Of a DNA stretch of 64,000 bases, positions 18,063-27,096 are shown piece after piece. Source of the stretch: Neisseria lactamica NS19 (GTDB taxonomy: Bacteria > Pseudomonadota > Gammaproteobacteria > Burkholderiales > Neisseriaceae); the NCBI GenBank assembly GCA_000193795.2, contig AEPI01000081.1, positions 1 through 64,000 of the forward strand. Reading direction: 5' to 3'. How positions within the stretch are numbered: position 1 is the stretch's first letter; each line of letters starts with the position of its first letter. A program made the translations under genes and the position numbers. The notes beneath the pieces were generated by a model. That model worked only from the letters and a program-made list of their open reading frames with translations, was not told the DNA's origin and did not search any database.

Positions 18063-18998
18063 TCAGACCACGATTTCTTCTTTCTTCTTCGGTTCTTTAC
18101 CGATGTTTTCACGGCTCAAACCAAACATCAGCAAGAGCGGGCTGGCAACCAATACGGAAGAATAAATGCCGAACACGATGCCGATGGTCAACGCCATAGA
18201 GAAGCCGTGCAAGGCCGCGCCGCCGAACACCAGCATGGAAACAACCATCGCCTCGGTCGAACCGTGGGTAATGATGGTACGGCTCATGGTTGCAGTAATC
18301 GCGTTGTCGATGACTTCTGGCACGGTATGCCCGCGCATATGCGGCTTGCGGAAGTTTTCACGGATACGGTCGAACACCACCACAGATTCGTTCACGGAAT
18401 AACCCAAAACGGCCAAAACACCTGCTAAAACGGTCAGCGAAAACTCCCATTGGAAGCAGGCGAAACAGCCGAGAATAATCACGATATCGTGCATATTCGC
18501 AATAATCGCGGACACTGCAAAACGCCACTCAAACCGCATAGACAGGTAAACGATGATGCCCGCCACCACAAAGCCCAATGCCATCAAACCGTTGCTGACC
18601 AATTCTTCACCAACCTGAGGGCCGATAAATTCGACTTGGCGCAAGGCAACATCAGGATTGTCTTTTTTCAGCAAATCCATCACACGGTTGGACAACTGGG
18701 CGGAAGTTACGCCTTCTTTGTTCGGCAGGCGGATCATAATGTGTTTGTTCGTACCCAATGCCTGAACCTGTATATCGCCCATTTTCAGCGTATCGAGGCG
18801 GTCGCGCATCTTATTGACATCCGCACCCTGCCGGTATTGGACTTCCATCACCGTACCGCCGGTAAATTCGACGGAGAAATTCAAGCCTTTGGTCACCAAA
18901 AAGAACACGGCGGCGATAAACGTAACCAACGAAATAAAAGTCGTCAGTTTGCCGTAGCTCATAAACGGAATATCGCGTTTGATTTTAAATAATTCCAT
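18063..18998 (-). CDS. secF: protein translocase subunit SecF
   Basis: A 311-residue RND-family membrane protein with six helices. It has the N-terminal FSVEFTGGTVMEV periplasmic signature, then LAVLGYSVNESVVVFDRIREN. With SecD it uses the proton gradient to help complete export through SecYEG. It is 3 bp downstream of secD. Confidence 0.95.
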   Translation of the reverse strand: MELFKIKRDIPFMSYGKLTTFISLVTFIAAVFFLVTKGLNFSVEFTGGTVMEVQYRQGADVNKMRDRLDTLKMGDIQVQALGTNKHIMIRLPNKEGVTSAQLSNRVMDLLKKDNPDVALRQVEFIGPQVGEELVSNGLMALGFVVAGIIVYLSMRFEWRFAVSAIIANMHDIVIILGCFACFQWEFSLTVLAGVLAVLGYSVNESVVVFDRIRENFRKPHMRGHTVPEVIDNAITATMSRTIITHGSTEAMVVSMLVFGGAALHGFSMALTIGIVFGIYSSVLVASPLLLMFGLSRENIGKEPKKKEEIVV

Positions 18999-19001
18999 GT
19001 T

Positions 19002-20855
19002 TTACTCCTTGCCTGCTGCCATTCCGGCTTTCGGCTTCCATACCGAACCGATGGAAATATTTTGCAATTTGCGGCGGCGGCCGTACCACAGGTTGACCAA
19101 AGCGCGGAACACGACCACGGACGAATACATCGAAGTCAGAATGCCGATACAGTGTACGACCGCAAAACCGCGCACCGGACCGGAACCGAATACCAACAAT
19201 GCGATACCGGCAATCAGTGAGGTCAGGTTGGAGTCGACGATGGTTGCCCAAGCGTGTTGGAAACCGAGGTTGATGGCCTGCTGCGGCGGCACGCCGGCAC
19301 GCAGTTCCTCGCGGATACGTTCGTTAATCAATACGTTGGAGTCGATCGCCATACCCAAGGTCAAAGCCAGCGCGGCAATGCCCGGCAGGGTCAGCGTTGC
19401 CTGCAATGCCGACAAAATACCTATCAAGAACAAGATATTGGTACTCAAAGCAATGGTAGAGAAGAAACCCATCAGGCGGTAGTAAACCACCATAAACACG
19501 GCAACGGCGGCGAAGCCCCACAAGGTAGAGTGGAAACCTTTTTCAATGTTTTCCTTACCCAAAGACGGGCCGATGGTGCGTTCTTCGACAATCTGCATCG
19601 GCGCGGCAAGAGAACCGGCACGCAACAGCAAAGACGTATCGTTGGCTTCGGCCGTCGTCATGCTTCCGGAAATTTCCACGCGTCCGCCGGTAATGGCAGT
19701 ACGGATAACCGGCGCGGTTACAACTTCGGATTTTCCTTGGTCAATCAAAACCATCGCCATGCGTTTGCCGACATTTGCGGCAGTCAGTTCGCCGAAAATG
19801 CTGCCGCCCGCGCTGTCCAGGTTCAAGCTCACGGCAGGCGCGCCCATTTGGTCGAAGCTGGGTTGCGCGTCGTTGATATTGTCGCCGGTCAGCTCGACCT
19901 GCTTGCTGATCAGCAGGGTCTCCGGATGCTCCCCGCCGCTTGAAAGCAGCTCATAACCGCTCGGCACGTTGCCTTCCAATGCCTCGCGCAACTTGGCGGG
20001 ATCGTCCTCCACCATACGCACTTCCAAAGTCGCGGTACGTCCGATAATGTCTTTCGCTTTTGCGGTGTCTTGCACGCCGGGAAGCTGAACGACGATGCGG
20101 TCCGGTCCGGATTGCTGGATAACCGGTTCGGCCACGCCCAACTCGTTCACACGGTTGTGCAAAGTGTTGATGTTTTGTTTGACCGCATCCGAACGTACTT
20201 TGCCGACCGCTTCCTCAGACAAAGCCAGCACGATATTGTTGCCGTCCGCATTCAACTCCGCCTCGGGAAACAGCCTGCGTAGCAGGGGCATCGCCTTTTG
20301 CACATCACCGGCATCCTGCAGAGGGACGGTCAGGCTGTTTTCAGCCTGACGCACCGTGCCGCTGCGGATTTTTTCGCGGCGCAATTCGCGGCGGATGTCG
20401 CCGGCGTAACGCTCGAACGTTTTCTGCATCGCGGCCTGCATATCCACCTGCATGGTGAAATGCACGCCGCCGCGCAAGTCCAGACCCAAAAACATCGGAT
20501 TGGCTTTGATTTTCGCCATCCATTCTGGGCTGTCCGCCAAAAGGTTGAGCGCGGTAATATAACCCTCGCCCAAAGTATTTTCGATAACGTCGCGCGCTTT
20601 AAGCTGCGTTTCGGTGTCTTTAAAACGCACTTTCAGCGAGTTATCGACAACGAACATCCCGTCGGTCTGAATACCCGCGTTTTTCAGCGCGGCATCTACT
20701 TTAGACTGGGTTTGGTCATTGATAACAATAGCTTGTCGGTTGGTCGATACCTGCACGGCGGGCGTTTCGCCGAAAAGGTTGGGCAGCGAATAAACGGCCG
20801 CAACGGCAACCGTCAGCGCAATCAGCAGGTATTTCCATAAAGGATAGCGGTTCAT
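19002..20855 (-). CDS. secD: protein translocase subunit SecD
   Basis: 617 residues. A first helix (MNRYPLWKYLLIALTVAVAA) is followed by the large periplasmic P1 domain with GLDLRGGVHFTMQVD and the SecD P2 region. Five further C-terminal helices include TLGMAIDSNVLINERIREE. The length is normal. Operon yajC-secD-secF. Confidence 0.95.
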   Translation of the reverse strand: MNRYPLWKYLLIALTVAVAAVYSLPNLFGETPAVQVSTNRQAIVINDQTQSKVDAALKNAGIQTDGMFVVDNSLKVRFKDTETQLKARDVIENTLGEGYITALNLLADSPEWMAKIKANPMFLGLDLRGGVHFTMQVDMQAAMQKTFERYAGDIRRELRREKIRSGTVRQAENSLTVPLQDAGDVQKAMPLLRRLFPEAELNADGNNIVLALSEEAVGKVRSDAVKQNINTLHNRVNELGVAEPVIQQSGPDRIVVQLPGVQDTAKAKDIIGRTATLEVRMVEDDPAKLREALEGNVPSGYELLSSGGEHPETLLISKQVELTGDNINDAQPSFDQMGAPAVSLNLDSAGGSIFGELTAANVGKRMAMVLIDQGKSEVVTAPVIRTAITGGRVEISGSMTTAEANDTSLLLRAGSLAAPMQIVEERTIGPSLGKENIEKGFHSTLWGFAAVAVFMVVYYRLMGFFSTIALSTNILFLIGILSALQATLTLPGIAALALTLGMAIDSNVLINERIREELRAGVPPQQAINLGFQHAWATIVDSNLTSLIAGIALLVFGSGPVRGFAVVHCIGILTSMYSSVVVFRALVNLWYGRRRKLQNISIGSVWKPKAGMAAGKE

Positions 20856-20930
20856 AAATAAACCTTTGCTTTGTTTGTAAAGGCAAACAGCCGCACTCGG
20901 AAAATGAGGCGGCTTTTCTCGGAAAACGGA

Positions 20931-21197
20931 TTACTCGGCTTTTGCGGCAACCGCGTTGCGCTCGACTTCCACTTCGATTTTCGCGCCTTGTCCGATGTCG
21001 ACAGTATAGAATTGCTCGCCGACTTTGGTTACACGTCCTTTAAAACCTGCCGCCAAAACGACTTTGTCGCCGACCTTCAAAGCGGCCAGCATCGCCTGGT
21101 GCGCTTTAAATTTCTTCTGCTGGGGGCGCATAATCAAGAAATAGAACACCACCATAATCAGCACCAAGGGGGCAAATTGTGCAACAGCCTGATTCAT
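20931..21197 (-). CDS. yajC: preprotein translocase subunit YajC
   Basis: 88 residues: one N-terminal helix (LVLIMVVFYFLIMRPQQKK) and a small cytoplasmic domain (LKVGDKVVLAAGFKGRVTKVG). It forms part of the SecDF-YajC complex and leads that operon. Confidence 0.94.
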   Translation of the reverse strand: MNQAVAQFAPLVLIMVVFYFLIMRPQQKKFKAHQAMLAALKVGDKVVLAAGFKGRVTKVGEQFYTVDIGQGAKIEVEVERNAVAAKAE

Positions 21198-21327
21198 AAA
21201 TTTATCCGTTCTTTCTAATAGGGTTGAAAATTAAACGGGGTATATAATAGCATAAGACCGTAAACAATATATCGGGTTTGCCGCCGGCATCCGCCCATAT
21301 GCCGCCCTCCGGCCCGACTGCGAAACT

Positions 21328-22401
21328 ATGCCGCCTATCCGCCTGATTCTGAAATTCTATTCCCTGTTGCGCCTTTTTTCGGGCAAAAACGCCCGCACCG
21401 TATGGATTTCCCATCCCGCCTGCACCGGACACGAACCCGGAGCGAACCATCCCGATTCCCCGGAACGCATCGGCAGCATCGAACAGGCCCTGCGCCGTTC
21501 GGGCGTTTGGCGGCGGCTCCAGACACTGGACGCGGAAGAAATCAGCGATGCGCGCCTCGCGCTTGCCCATACGAGCAAATATTTAAACCGGTTAGAGTCC
21601 TGCCTGCCCGAAGACGGCAAGATCTGCCGCTTGGACGACGACACCGTTATCAGCAAAAACTCCCTGTCTGCCGCCCGTTTTTCCGCAGGTTCGGTCGTTC
21701 AGGCGGTCGATATGGTTATGAAACGCAAAGCGTGGCACGCTTTTTGCGCCGCACGCCCGCCGGGGCATCACGCGAAAAGCGGCAAGGCAGGCGGGTTCTG
21801 CCTCTTGAACAACGTTGCCGCCGGCGCGATGTACGCCCTTGCCGAATACCGGCTGAACCGCATCGCCGTCATCGATTTTGATGTCCATTATGGCGACGGT
21901 ACGGCGGAAATACTCAAAAACAATCCGAACATCCTGTTTTTCAATCTGTTTGAAACCGACCTTTTCCCCTTCCCCGAAAACAACGATATGCCCGACGGCG
22001 GCAATATGGTACACCTGCCCTTGCCGCCGGGTACGGGGAGCGGGGCGTTCCGGGAGGCCGTCCGCAGGCAGTGGCTGCCTAGGCTTGCCGCCTTCAAACC
22101 CGAACTGGTGCTGCTGTCGGCAGGGTTTGACGCGCACCGTTCGGACGAATCCGGCAGGCTCAACCTGCACGAGGCGGATTTCGGCTGGCTGACACACAAA
22201 ATCATTCAGACGGCATCTGGCTGCCCAGGTAAGGTCGTATCCGTGTTGGAAGGCGGTTATACCCTTGAATCCTTATCAAAATCCGCCGCCGAACACATCC
22301 GCGTGCTGGCAGGATTGGGAAAATCCGAAACGGCCGCCGCCTATCAGGCGGAATTGGACCGCAACAGGGAACACGTCCCTCCCGAATCGAACCCGGCATA
22401 A
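21328..22401 (+). CDS. histone-deacetylase-family (acetoin utilisation/amidohydrolase) protein
   Basis: 357 residues of the arginase/deacetylase fold. HTSKYLNRLE, RPPGHHAKSGKAGGFCLLNN (the active-site His pair) and VIDFDVHYGDGTAEIL (zinc-binding Asp and His) are all present, as is LLSAGFDAHRSDESGRL. A Zn-dependent deacetylase or amidohydrolase acting on small acetylated molecules is likely; the substrate is unknown. It diverges from yajC. Its 3' flank changes abruptly to AT-rich DNA. Confidence 0.85.
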   Translation: MPPIRLILKFYSLLRLFSGKNARTVWISHPACTGHEPGANHPDSPERIGSIEQALRRSGVWRRLQTLDAEEISDARLALAHTSKYLNRLESCLPEDGKICRLDDDTVISKNSLSAARFSAGSVVQAVDMVMKRKAWHAFCAARPPGHHAKSGKAGGFCLLNNVAAGAMYALAEYRLNRIAVIDFDVHYGDGTAEILKNNPNILFFNLFETDLFPFPENNDMPDGGNMVHLPLPPGTGSGAFREAVRRQWLPRLAAFKPELVLLSAGFDAHRSDESGRLNLHEADFGWLTHKIIQTASGCPGKVVSVLEGGYTLESLSKSAAEHIRVLAGLGKSETAAAYQAELDRNREHVPPESNPA

Positions 22402-22446
22402 GCACGCCGGACCGGCCGTTTTAAAACAAGGGCTATGGCGGCATAG

Positions 22447-22593
22447 GTATTATTTAAATCCGAATTACATAGAAACTATATCAGTGATGCAGAACTAGGT
22501 AAGAGAAGTATATCTTTAAGAAATATAGAGATTTTATCTATCTCGTCGAATGTAGAAATTACCGATTTATTTAAATTTGAGGAATTAGAATGA
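22447..22593 (+). pseudogene. 3' remnant of an XRE-type controller (C protein) gene
   Basis: Frame is open from just after a TAG at 22444 to the TGA at 22591-22593 (48 codons) with no start codon. It reads LHRNYISDAELGKRSISLRN and then NIEILSISSNVEITDLF. This is the recognition-helix and C-terminal part of an XRE helix-turn-helix, matching the layout of restriction-modification controller proteins (HRTYISDIERGKRNISLKN-like). The first two helices and the start are missing. The stop overlaps the ATG of the next gene (ATGA), the usual C-to-R gene junction. The left edge of the island lies near 22430-22447. Confidence 0.72.
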
Positions 22594-23252
22594 CTTTTGA
22601 CCAAGCTCTTGAACAACTAGAAAAAATGCTCAAAGAAAGAACCAATGACAATTCTTACTCATGGGGAAGGAAACAAGGAAATTTATTTGATAAAAAAACT
22701 GATTTTATCTATGAAATGAGAAGTTACTCAACTCTTTTAGAAAGGTGTAAATCTGAAAATCTAGATCAGCCATTAACTGAATATGCTAAAAACAGATGGC
22801 TTAATTTTAAATCTGCAAATGCCATCGAAGCAATGTTTTCACAACATAGGTTTGTAAAAAAAGAAGATAATAAATATCATCAATACATTGATTTTTATAT
22901 TAATGGTATTAATTTTGATCACAAAACATCACAGTTTCCAAAAGGTTTTGGTCATGATCTTAAATATGCCAAAGAACACAAAAAAGAAATTATAGAATGG
23001 TTATACAGAAATCAAAGTAAAGAAAGAAGAATGCACTTTGAAAACCGCCTTTTCGTAATTTTGTACGACACAGAAAATAGCCGGCACTGGAAACTAAAAA
23101 GTAATCTGAAAGAAATTTACATAAAGATTACCAATTATCTTGATGATTTTAATAAAAATAACCTAATTACTTTAGATCAAGGCTTATTAAGAGATGGAGT
23201 ACCTAACAATAAAATTATTTATAGTGATGTAATTTGGTACATTTCCCCATAA
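22590..23252 (+). CDS. putative PD-(D/E)xK nuclease, probable type II restriction endonuclease of a degraded system
   Basis: 220 residues, much richer in A and T and in Lys/Asn/Ile codons than its neighbours. NAIEAMF (Glu80), then YIDFYI (Asp101), then NFDHKTS (Asp110-x-Lys112) fit the E...D...DxK pattern of PD-(D/E)xK nucleases. The start overlaps the end of a controller-protein remnant, the position of an R gene. No methyltransferase gene is present in the window. I do not recognise a named enzyme or target site. If active it would need a modification enzyme elsewhere; otherwise it must be inert. Confidence 0.6.
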   Translation: MTFDQALEQLEKMLKERTNDNSYSWGRKQGNLFDKKTDFIYEMRSYSTLLERCKSENLDQPLTEYAKNRWLNFKSANAIEAMFSQHRFVKKEDNKYHQYIDFYINGINFDHKTSQFPKGFGHDLKYAKEHKKEIIEWLYRNQSKERRMHFENRLFVILYDTENSRHWKLKSNLKEIYIKITNYLDDFNKNNLITLDQGLLRDGVPNNKIIYSDVIWYISP

Positions 23253-23445
23253 AGCAGACAACAATATGTTTTTCTAAATTTGACCTGAAGCAAAACAAGG
23301 AACATTTACCTGCTCGAAATAGGTTTTTTGTAGCAAAATAACACTCGGACAAATTGAATCCGGCCCTTACCTGCCGCCGTTTCCATCCCAACCGCCGCCG
23401 GACATCTTCAGACGGCATTCCTACTTGAAAACAAGGAGCGTTACA

Positions 23446-24510
23446 ATGAAAGCAGCACGTTTTTACGACAAAGGCGATATCCGCATCGAAGACATCCCCG
23501 AACCGGCCGTCGCCCCGGGCACCGTCGGCATCAATGTTGCGTGGTGCGGCATCTGCGGCACCGACCTGCACGAATTTATGGAAGGTCCGATTTTCATCCC
23601 GCCCTGCGGTCATCCGCATCCGATTTCCGGCGAGTCCGCACCCGTCACGATGGGACACGAGTTCTCCGGCGTGGTTTATGCCGTCGGCGAAGGTGTGGAC
23701 GACATCAAGGTCGGCCAACACGTCGTGGTCGAGCCTTACATCGTACACGACGACGTACCGACCGGTCCGGGCAGCAACTACCACCTGTCCAAAGATATGA
23801 ACTTTATCGGCTTGGGCGGCTGCGGCGGCGGTCTGTCCGAAAAAATCGCCGTCAAACGCCGTTGGGTGCATCCGATTTCCGACAAAATCCCGTTGGATCA
23901 AGCCGCTTTGATCGAGCCTCTGTCCGTCGGACACCACGCTTATGTACGCAGCGGCGCGAAAGAAGGCGATGTCGCATTGGTCGGCGGCGCAGGCCCGATC
24001 GGTTTGCTGCTTGCCGCCGTATTGAAAGCCAAAGGCATCAAAGTCATCATCACCGAATTGAGCAAAGCGCGCAAAGACAAAGCCCGCGAATCCGGCGTTG
24101 CCGACTACATCCTTGATCCGTCCGAAGTCGATGTTGTTGCAGAAGTGAAAAAACTGACCGGCGGCGAAGGCGTGGATGTGGCATTTGAGTGCACCAGCGT
24201 CAACAAAGTCATGGATACCTTGGTAGAGGCCTGCAAACCTGCCGCCAATTTGGTCATCGTATCCATTTGGAGCCACCCCGCCACCATCAACGTCCACAGC
24301 GTCGTGATGAAAGAGTTGGACGTGCGCGGCACCATCGCCTACTGCAACGACCACGCCGAAACCATCAAACTGGTGGAAGAAGGCAAAATCAACCTCGAAC
24401 CTTTCATCACCCAACGCATCAAGTTGGACGAATTGATTTCCGAAGGCTTCGAGCGTCTGATTCACAACAACGAATCCGCCGTTAAAATTATTGTGAATCC
24501 AAACCTGTAA
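23446..24510 (+). CDS. zinc-containing alcohol dehydrogenase, 2,3-butanediol dehydrogenase-like
   Basis: A 354-residue medium-chain dehydrogenase. The catalytic zinc pattern is CGICGTDLHEF (Cys37) and MGHEFSGVV. The NAD-binding turn is VGGAGPIGLLLAAVLKAKG. The sequence resembles (R,R)-butanediol dehydrogenases. AAGGAG precedes the ATG at 23446. Its upstream flank is the end of the AT-rich island and carries one uptake sequence near 23409. Confidence 0.83.
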   Translation: MKAARFYDKGDIRIEDIPEPAVAPGTVGINVAWCGICGTDLHEFMEGPIFIPPCGHPHPISGESAPVTMGHEFSGVVYAVGEGVDDIKVGQHVVVEPYIVHDDVPTGPGSNYHLSKDMNFIGLGGCGGGLSEKIAVKRRWVHPISDKIPLDQAALIEPLSVGHHAYVRSGAKEGDVALVGGAGPIGLLLAAVLKAKGIKVIITELSKARKDKARESGVADYILDPSEVDVVAEVKKLTGGEGVDVAFECTSVNKVMDTLVEACKPAANLVIVSIWSHPATINVHSVVMKELDVRGTIAYCNDHAETIKLVEEGKINLEPFITQRIKLDELISEGFERLIHNNESAVKIIVNPNL

Positions 24511-24535
24511 GCAAATTACATTTTCAACAGCACAA

Positions 24536-24566
24536 ATGCCGTCTGAAACGCTCAGACGGCATTTTT
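24536..24566 (+). terminator. inverted uptake-sequence terminator after the dehydrogenase gene
   Basis: ATGCCGTCTGAA and its reverse complement form a tight hairpin followed by TTTTT. Confidence 0.85.
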
Positions 24567-24651
24567 CCTACGAAACGCAACAGGCGTATTGCCCGAGAGC
24601 AGCCGTTTAGCCTATCATTCCGGGCAAACAGAAACAAACAGAAGGAAAATC

Positions 24652-24975
24652 ATGGGAGATTCCGTACTATCCGCCATCCGGCAAACCATCGACCGGCGCA
24701 AATCCGCCGACCCGTCCGAATCCTACGTCGCACAACTCCTACACAAGGGCGAGGACAAGATTCTGAAAAAAGTCATTGAAGAAGCGGGCGAAGTATTAAT
24801 GGCATCCAAAGACAAAGACCCATCCCACCTGATTTACGAAGTCGCCGACCTTTGGTTTCACACGATGATCCTGCTGGCGCACCACAACCTGAAGGCGGAA
24901 GACGTATTGGACGAACTTGCACGCCGTCAGGGGTTGTCGGGATTGGTTGAAAAAGCCGCCCGCACAGAATCCTGA
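24652..24975 (+). CDS. hisE: phosphoribosyl-ATP pyrophosphatase
   Basis: 107 residues, the MazG-like all-alpha fold. KVIEEAGEVLMASKD and YEVADLWFHTMILL hold the metal-binding acidic residues. It catalyses step 2 of histidine synthesis. The start at 24652 follows AAGGAAAA. It heads a run with hinT and tatABC. Confidence 0.94.
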   Translation: MGDSVLSAIRQTIDRRKSADPSESYVAQLLHKGEDKILKKVIEEAGEVLMASKDKDPSHLIYEVADLWFHTMILLAHHNLKAEDVLDELARRQGLSGLVEKAARTES

Positions 24976-25047
24976 ATTTATATTACAATCTCATCCTTTC
25001 CACGTTTAATCCGTCTGGGTGCTTCTTCAGACGGCAACGGAGCCGTT

Positions 25048-25371
25048 ATGGACAACTGTATTTTTTGCAAAATCGCCGCCAAAGAGATTCCAGCGCAAAC
25101 CGTCTATGAAGACGGCGAAATGGTTTGCTTCAAAGACATCAACCCCGCCGCGCCGATCCACCTGCTGCTGATTCCGAAAATCCATTTCGACTCGCTGGCG
25201 CACGCCGCGCCCGAACATCAGATGCTGTTGGGCAAAATGATGTTGAAAGTTCCCGAAATCGCCAAAGCAGCAGGTTTGACCGGCGGCTTCAAAACCCTGA
25301 TTAATACCGGCAAAGGCGGCGGACAAGAGGTCTTCCACCTGCATATCCATATTATGGGCACGCCGGCATAA
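25048..25371 (+). CDS. hinT: HIT family purine nucleoside phosphoramidase (HinT)
   Basis: 107 residues with the histidine triad VFHLHIHIMG (His97, His99, His101) and the N-terminal CIFCKI segment. It hydrolyses adenosine phosphoramidates. An uptake sequence lies just upstream at about 25026. It stands between hisE and tatA. Confidence 0.92.
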   Translation: MDNCIFCKIAAKEIPAQTVYEDGEMVCFKDINPAAPIHLLLIPKIHFDSLAHAAPEHQMLLGKMMLKVPEIAKAAGLTGGFKTLINTGKGGGQEVFHLHIHIMGTPA

Positions 25372-25423
25372 ACCATTATTCCAACCGCTACTTCCAACCG
25401 TATCACTATATAAAGGACTCGTT

Positions 25424-25627
25424 ATGGGCATCTCTTCTATGTCGCACTGGATTATCGTACTGATTATCGTCGTTTTGATATTCGGCACAAAAAAACTGCG
25501 CAACGTCGGCAAAGACCTCGGCGGTGCGGTACACGATTTCAAACAAGGCCTGAACGAAGGCACAGACGGCAAAGATGCCGGAAAAGACGGCGTAATCGAA
25601 CACAAAAAAGACGAAGACAAAGCATAA
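25424..25627 (+). CDS. tatA: Sec-independent protein translocase TatA
   Basis: 67 residues: one helix (SHWIIVLIIVVLIFGTKKL), the FGTKKL hinge, then an amphipathic helix and a charged tail. It forms the Tat pore with TatBC. A probable client in this window is NosZ. Confidence 0.93.
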   Translation: MGISSMSHWIIVLIIVVLIFGTKKLRNVGKDLGGAVHDFKQGLNEGTDGKDAGKDGVIEHKKDEDKA

Positions 25628-25630
25628 CTT

Positions 25631-26317
25631 ATGTTTGATTTCGGTTTGGGCGAGCTGATTCTGGCCGGCATCGTCGCCCTGATTGTCCTAGGCCCCCAAC
25701 GCCTGCCCGAAGCCGCCCGCACCGCCGGACGGCTCATCGGCAGGCTGCAACGCTTTGTCGGCAGCGTCAAGCAGGAGTTTGACACTCAAATCGAACTGGA
25801 AGAACTGAGGAAGGCAAAGCAGGAATTTGAAGCCGCCGCCGCCCAGGTTCGGGACAGCCTCAAAGAAACCGGTACGGATATGGAGGGTAATCTGCACGAC
25901 ATTTCCGACGGTCTGAAACCTTGGGACAAACTGCCCGAACAGCGCACGCCTGCCGATTTCGGTGTCGATGAAAACGGCAATCCGCTTTCCGATGCGGACA
26001 ATGGCGGTTCAGACGGCATTTCCGACCTTATGCCGTCTGAACGTTCCGATACTTCCGCCGAAACCCTTGGGGACGACGGGCAAACCGGCAGCGCAGCCGA
26101 GCCTTCGGAAACCGACAAAGACCGCGCATGGCGGGAATACCTGACTGCTTCTGCCGCCGCACCCGTCGTGCAGACCGTCGAAGTCAGCTATCTCGATACC
26201 GCCATCGAAACGCCTGTTCCGCACACCACTTCCCTACGCAAACAGGCAATAAGCCGCAAACGCGATTTGCGTCCGAAACACCGCGCCAAACCCAAATTGC
26301 GCGTTCGTAAACAATAA
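25631..26317 (+). CDS. tatB: Sec-independent protein translocase TatB
   Basis: 228 residues. N-terminal helix MFDFGLGELILAGIVALIVLGPQRLPEA with the GPQRLP hinge, then a long amphipathic helix, then a low-complexity tail. The tail region is encoded partly by an inverted pair of full uptake sequences (26008-26041), translated SDGISDLMPSE. It is 3 bp after tatA. Confidence 0.93.
   Translation: MFDFGLGELILAGIVALIVLGPQRLPEAARTAGRLIGRLQRFVGSVKQEFDTQIELEELRKAKQEFEAAAAQVRDSLKETGTDMEGNLHDISDGLKPWDKLPEQRTPADFGVDENGNPLSDADNGGSDGISDLMPSERSDTSAETLGDDGQTGSAAEPSETDKDRAWREYLTASAAAPVVQTVEVSYLDTAIETPVPHTTSLRKQAISRKRDLRPKHRAKPKLRVRKQ
26008..26041. repeat. inverted pair of full uptake sequences inside tatB
   Basis: TTCAGACGGCAT (26008-26019) and ATGCCGTCTGAA (26030-26041) make a perfect 12-bp stem with a 10-nt loop within an open reading frame. 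No T-run follows, so termination is not expected to be efficient. Confidence 0.9.
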
Positions 26318-26330
26318 AGAGGGCAATCCG

Positions 26331-27074
26331 GTGTCCGAAACACAAAACGAACAAACCGTCCAACCGCTTGTCGAGCATCTCATCGAACTGCGCCGCCGCC
26401 TGATGTGGACGGTTGCCGGCATTCTCGTCTGCTTTTTCGGCTTGATGCCGTTTGCCCAGCAGCTCTATACCTTTGCAGCAGACCCGCTGATGGCAAATCT
26501 GCCCAAAGATACCAGCATGATTGCAACCGATGTCATCGCACCGTTTTTCGTACCGGTCAAAGTTACCCTGATGGCGGCATTTTTGGTTTCACTGCCGCAT
26601 ACGCTCTACCAAATCTGGGCATTTGTCGCCCCCGCGCTCTACCAAAACGAAAAACGCCTGATTATGCCGCTCGTCCTTTCCAGCGTCAGCCTGTTTTTCA
26701 TCGGCATGGCATTTGCCTACTTTCTGGTTTTTCCCGTCATTTTCAAATTCCTTGCCGGCGTTACCCCCGTCGGGGTCAATATGGCAACGGACATCGACAA
26801 ATACCTTTCTTTTATCTTAGGCATGTTTGTTGCGTTCGGCACGGCATTTGAAGTGCCCATCGTCGTCATCCTGTTAACCAAAATCGGCGTAGTAACAAGC
26901 GCGCAGCTCAAACACGCCCGTCCTTATGTCATTGTCGGCGCGTTTGTCATTGCCGCAGTCATCACGCCGCCCGACATTATTTCGCAGACCCTGCTTGCCA
27001 TTCCGCTGATTCTCTTATACGAAGCGGGCATCTGGCTCGGACGCTTTTTTACTTCCCCCTCCAGACGAAAATAA
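26331..27074 (+). CDS. tatC: Sec-independent protein translocase TatC
   Basis: A 247-residue, six-helix receptor for twin-arginine signals. LVEHLIELRRRLMW is the conserved N-terminal motif, and FVAPALYQNEKRL follows in the first periplasmic region. The start is GTG at 26331 with GAGGG upstream. It ends the tat operon. Confidence 0.94.
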   Translation: MSETQNEQTVQPLVEHLIELRRRLMWTVAGILVCFFGLMPFAQQLYTFAADPLMANLPKDTSMIATDVIAPFFVPVKVTLMAAFLVSLPHTLYQIWAFVAPALYQNEKRLIMPLVLSSVSLFFIGMAFAYFLVFPVIFKFLAGVTPVGVNMATDIDKYLSFILGMFVAFGTAFEVPIVVILLTKIGVVTSAQLKHARPYVIVGAFVIAAVITPPDIISQTLLAIPLILLYEAGIWLGRFFTSPSRRK

Positions 27075-27096
27075 AATATTAAAAAACAAGGAGAAC

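Noticed and set aside
22402..23440. Insertion sequence or prophage as the source of the AT-rich island
   Set aside because: No transposase, terminal inverted repeat or phage gene was seen; only the controller remnant and nuclease-like gene.
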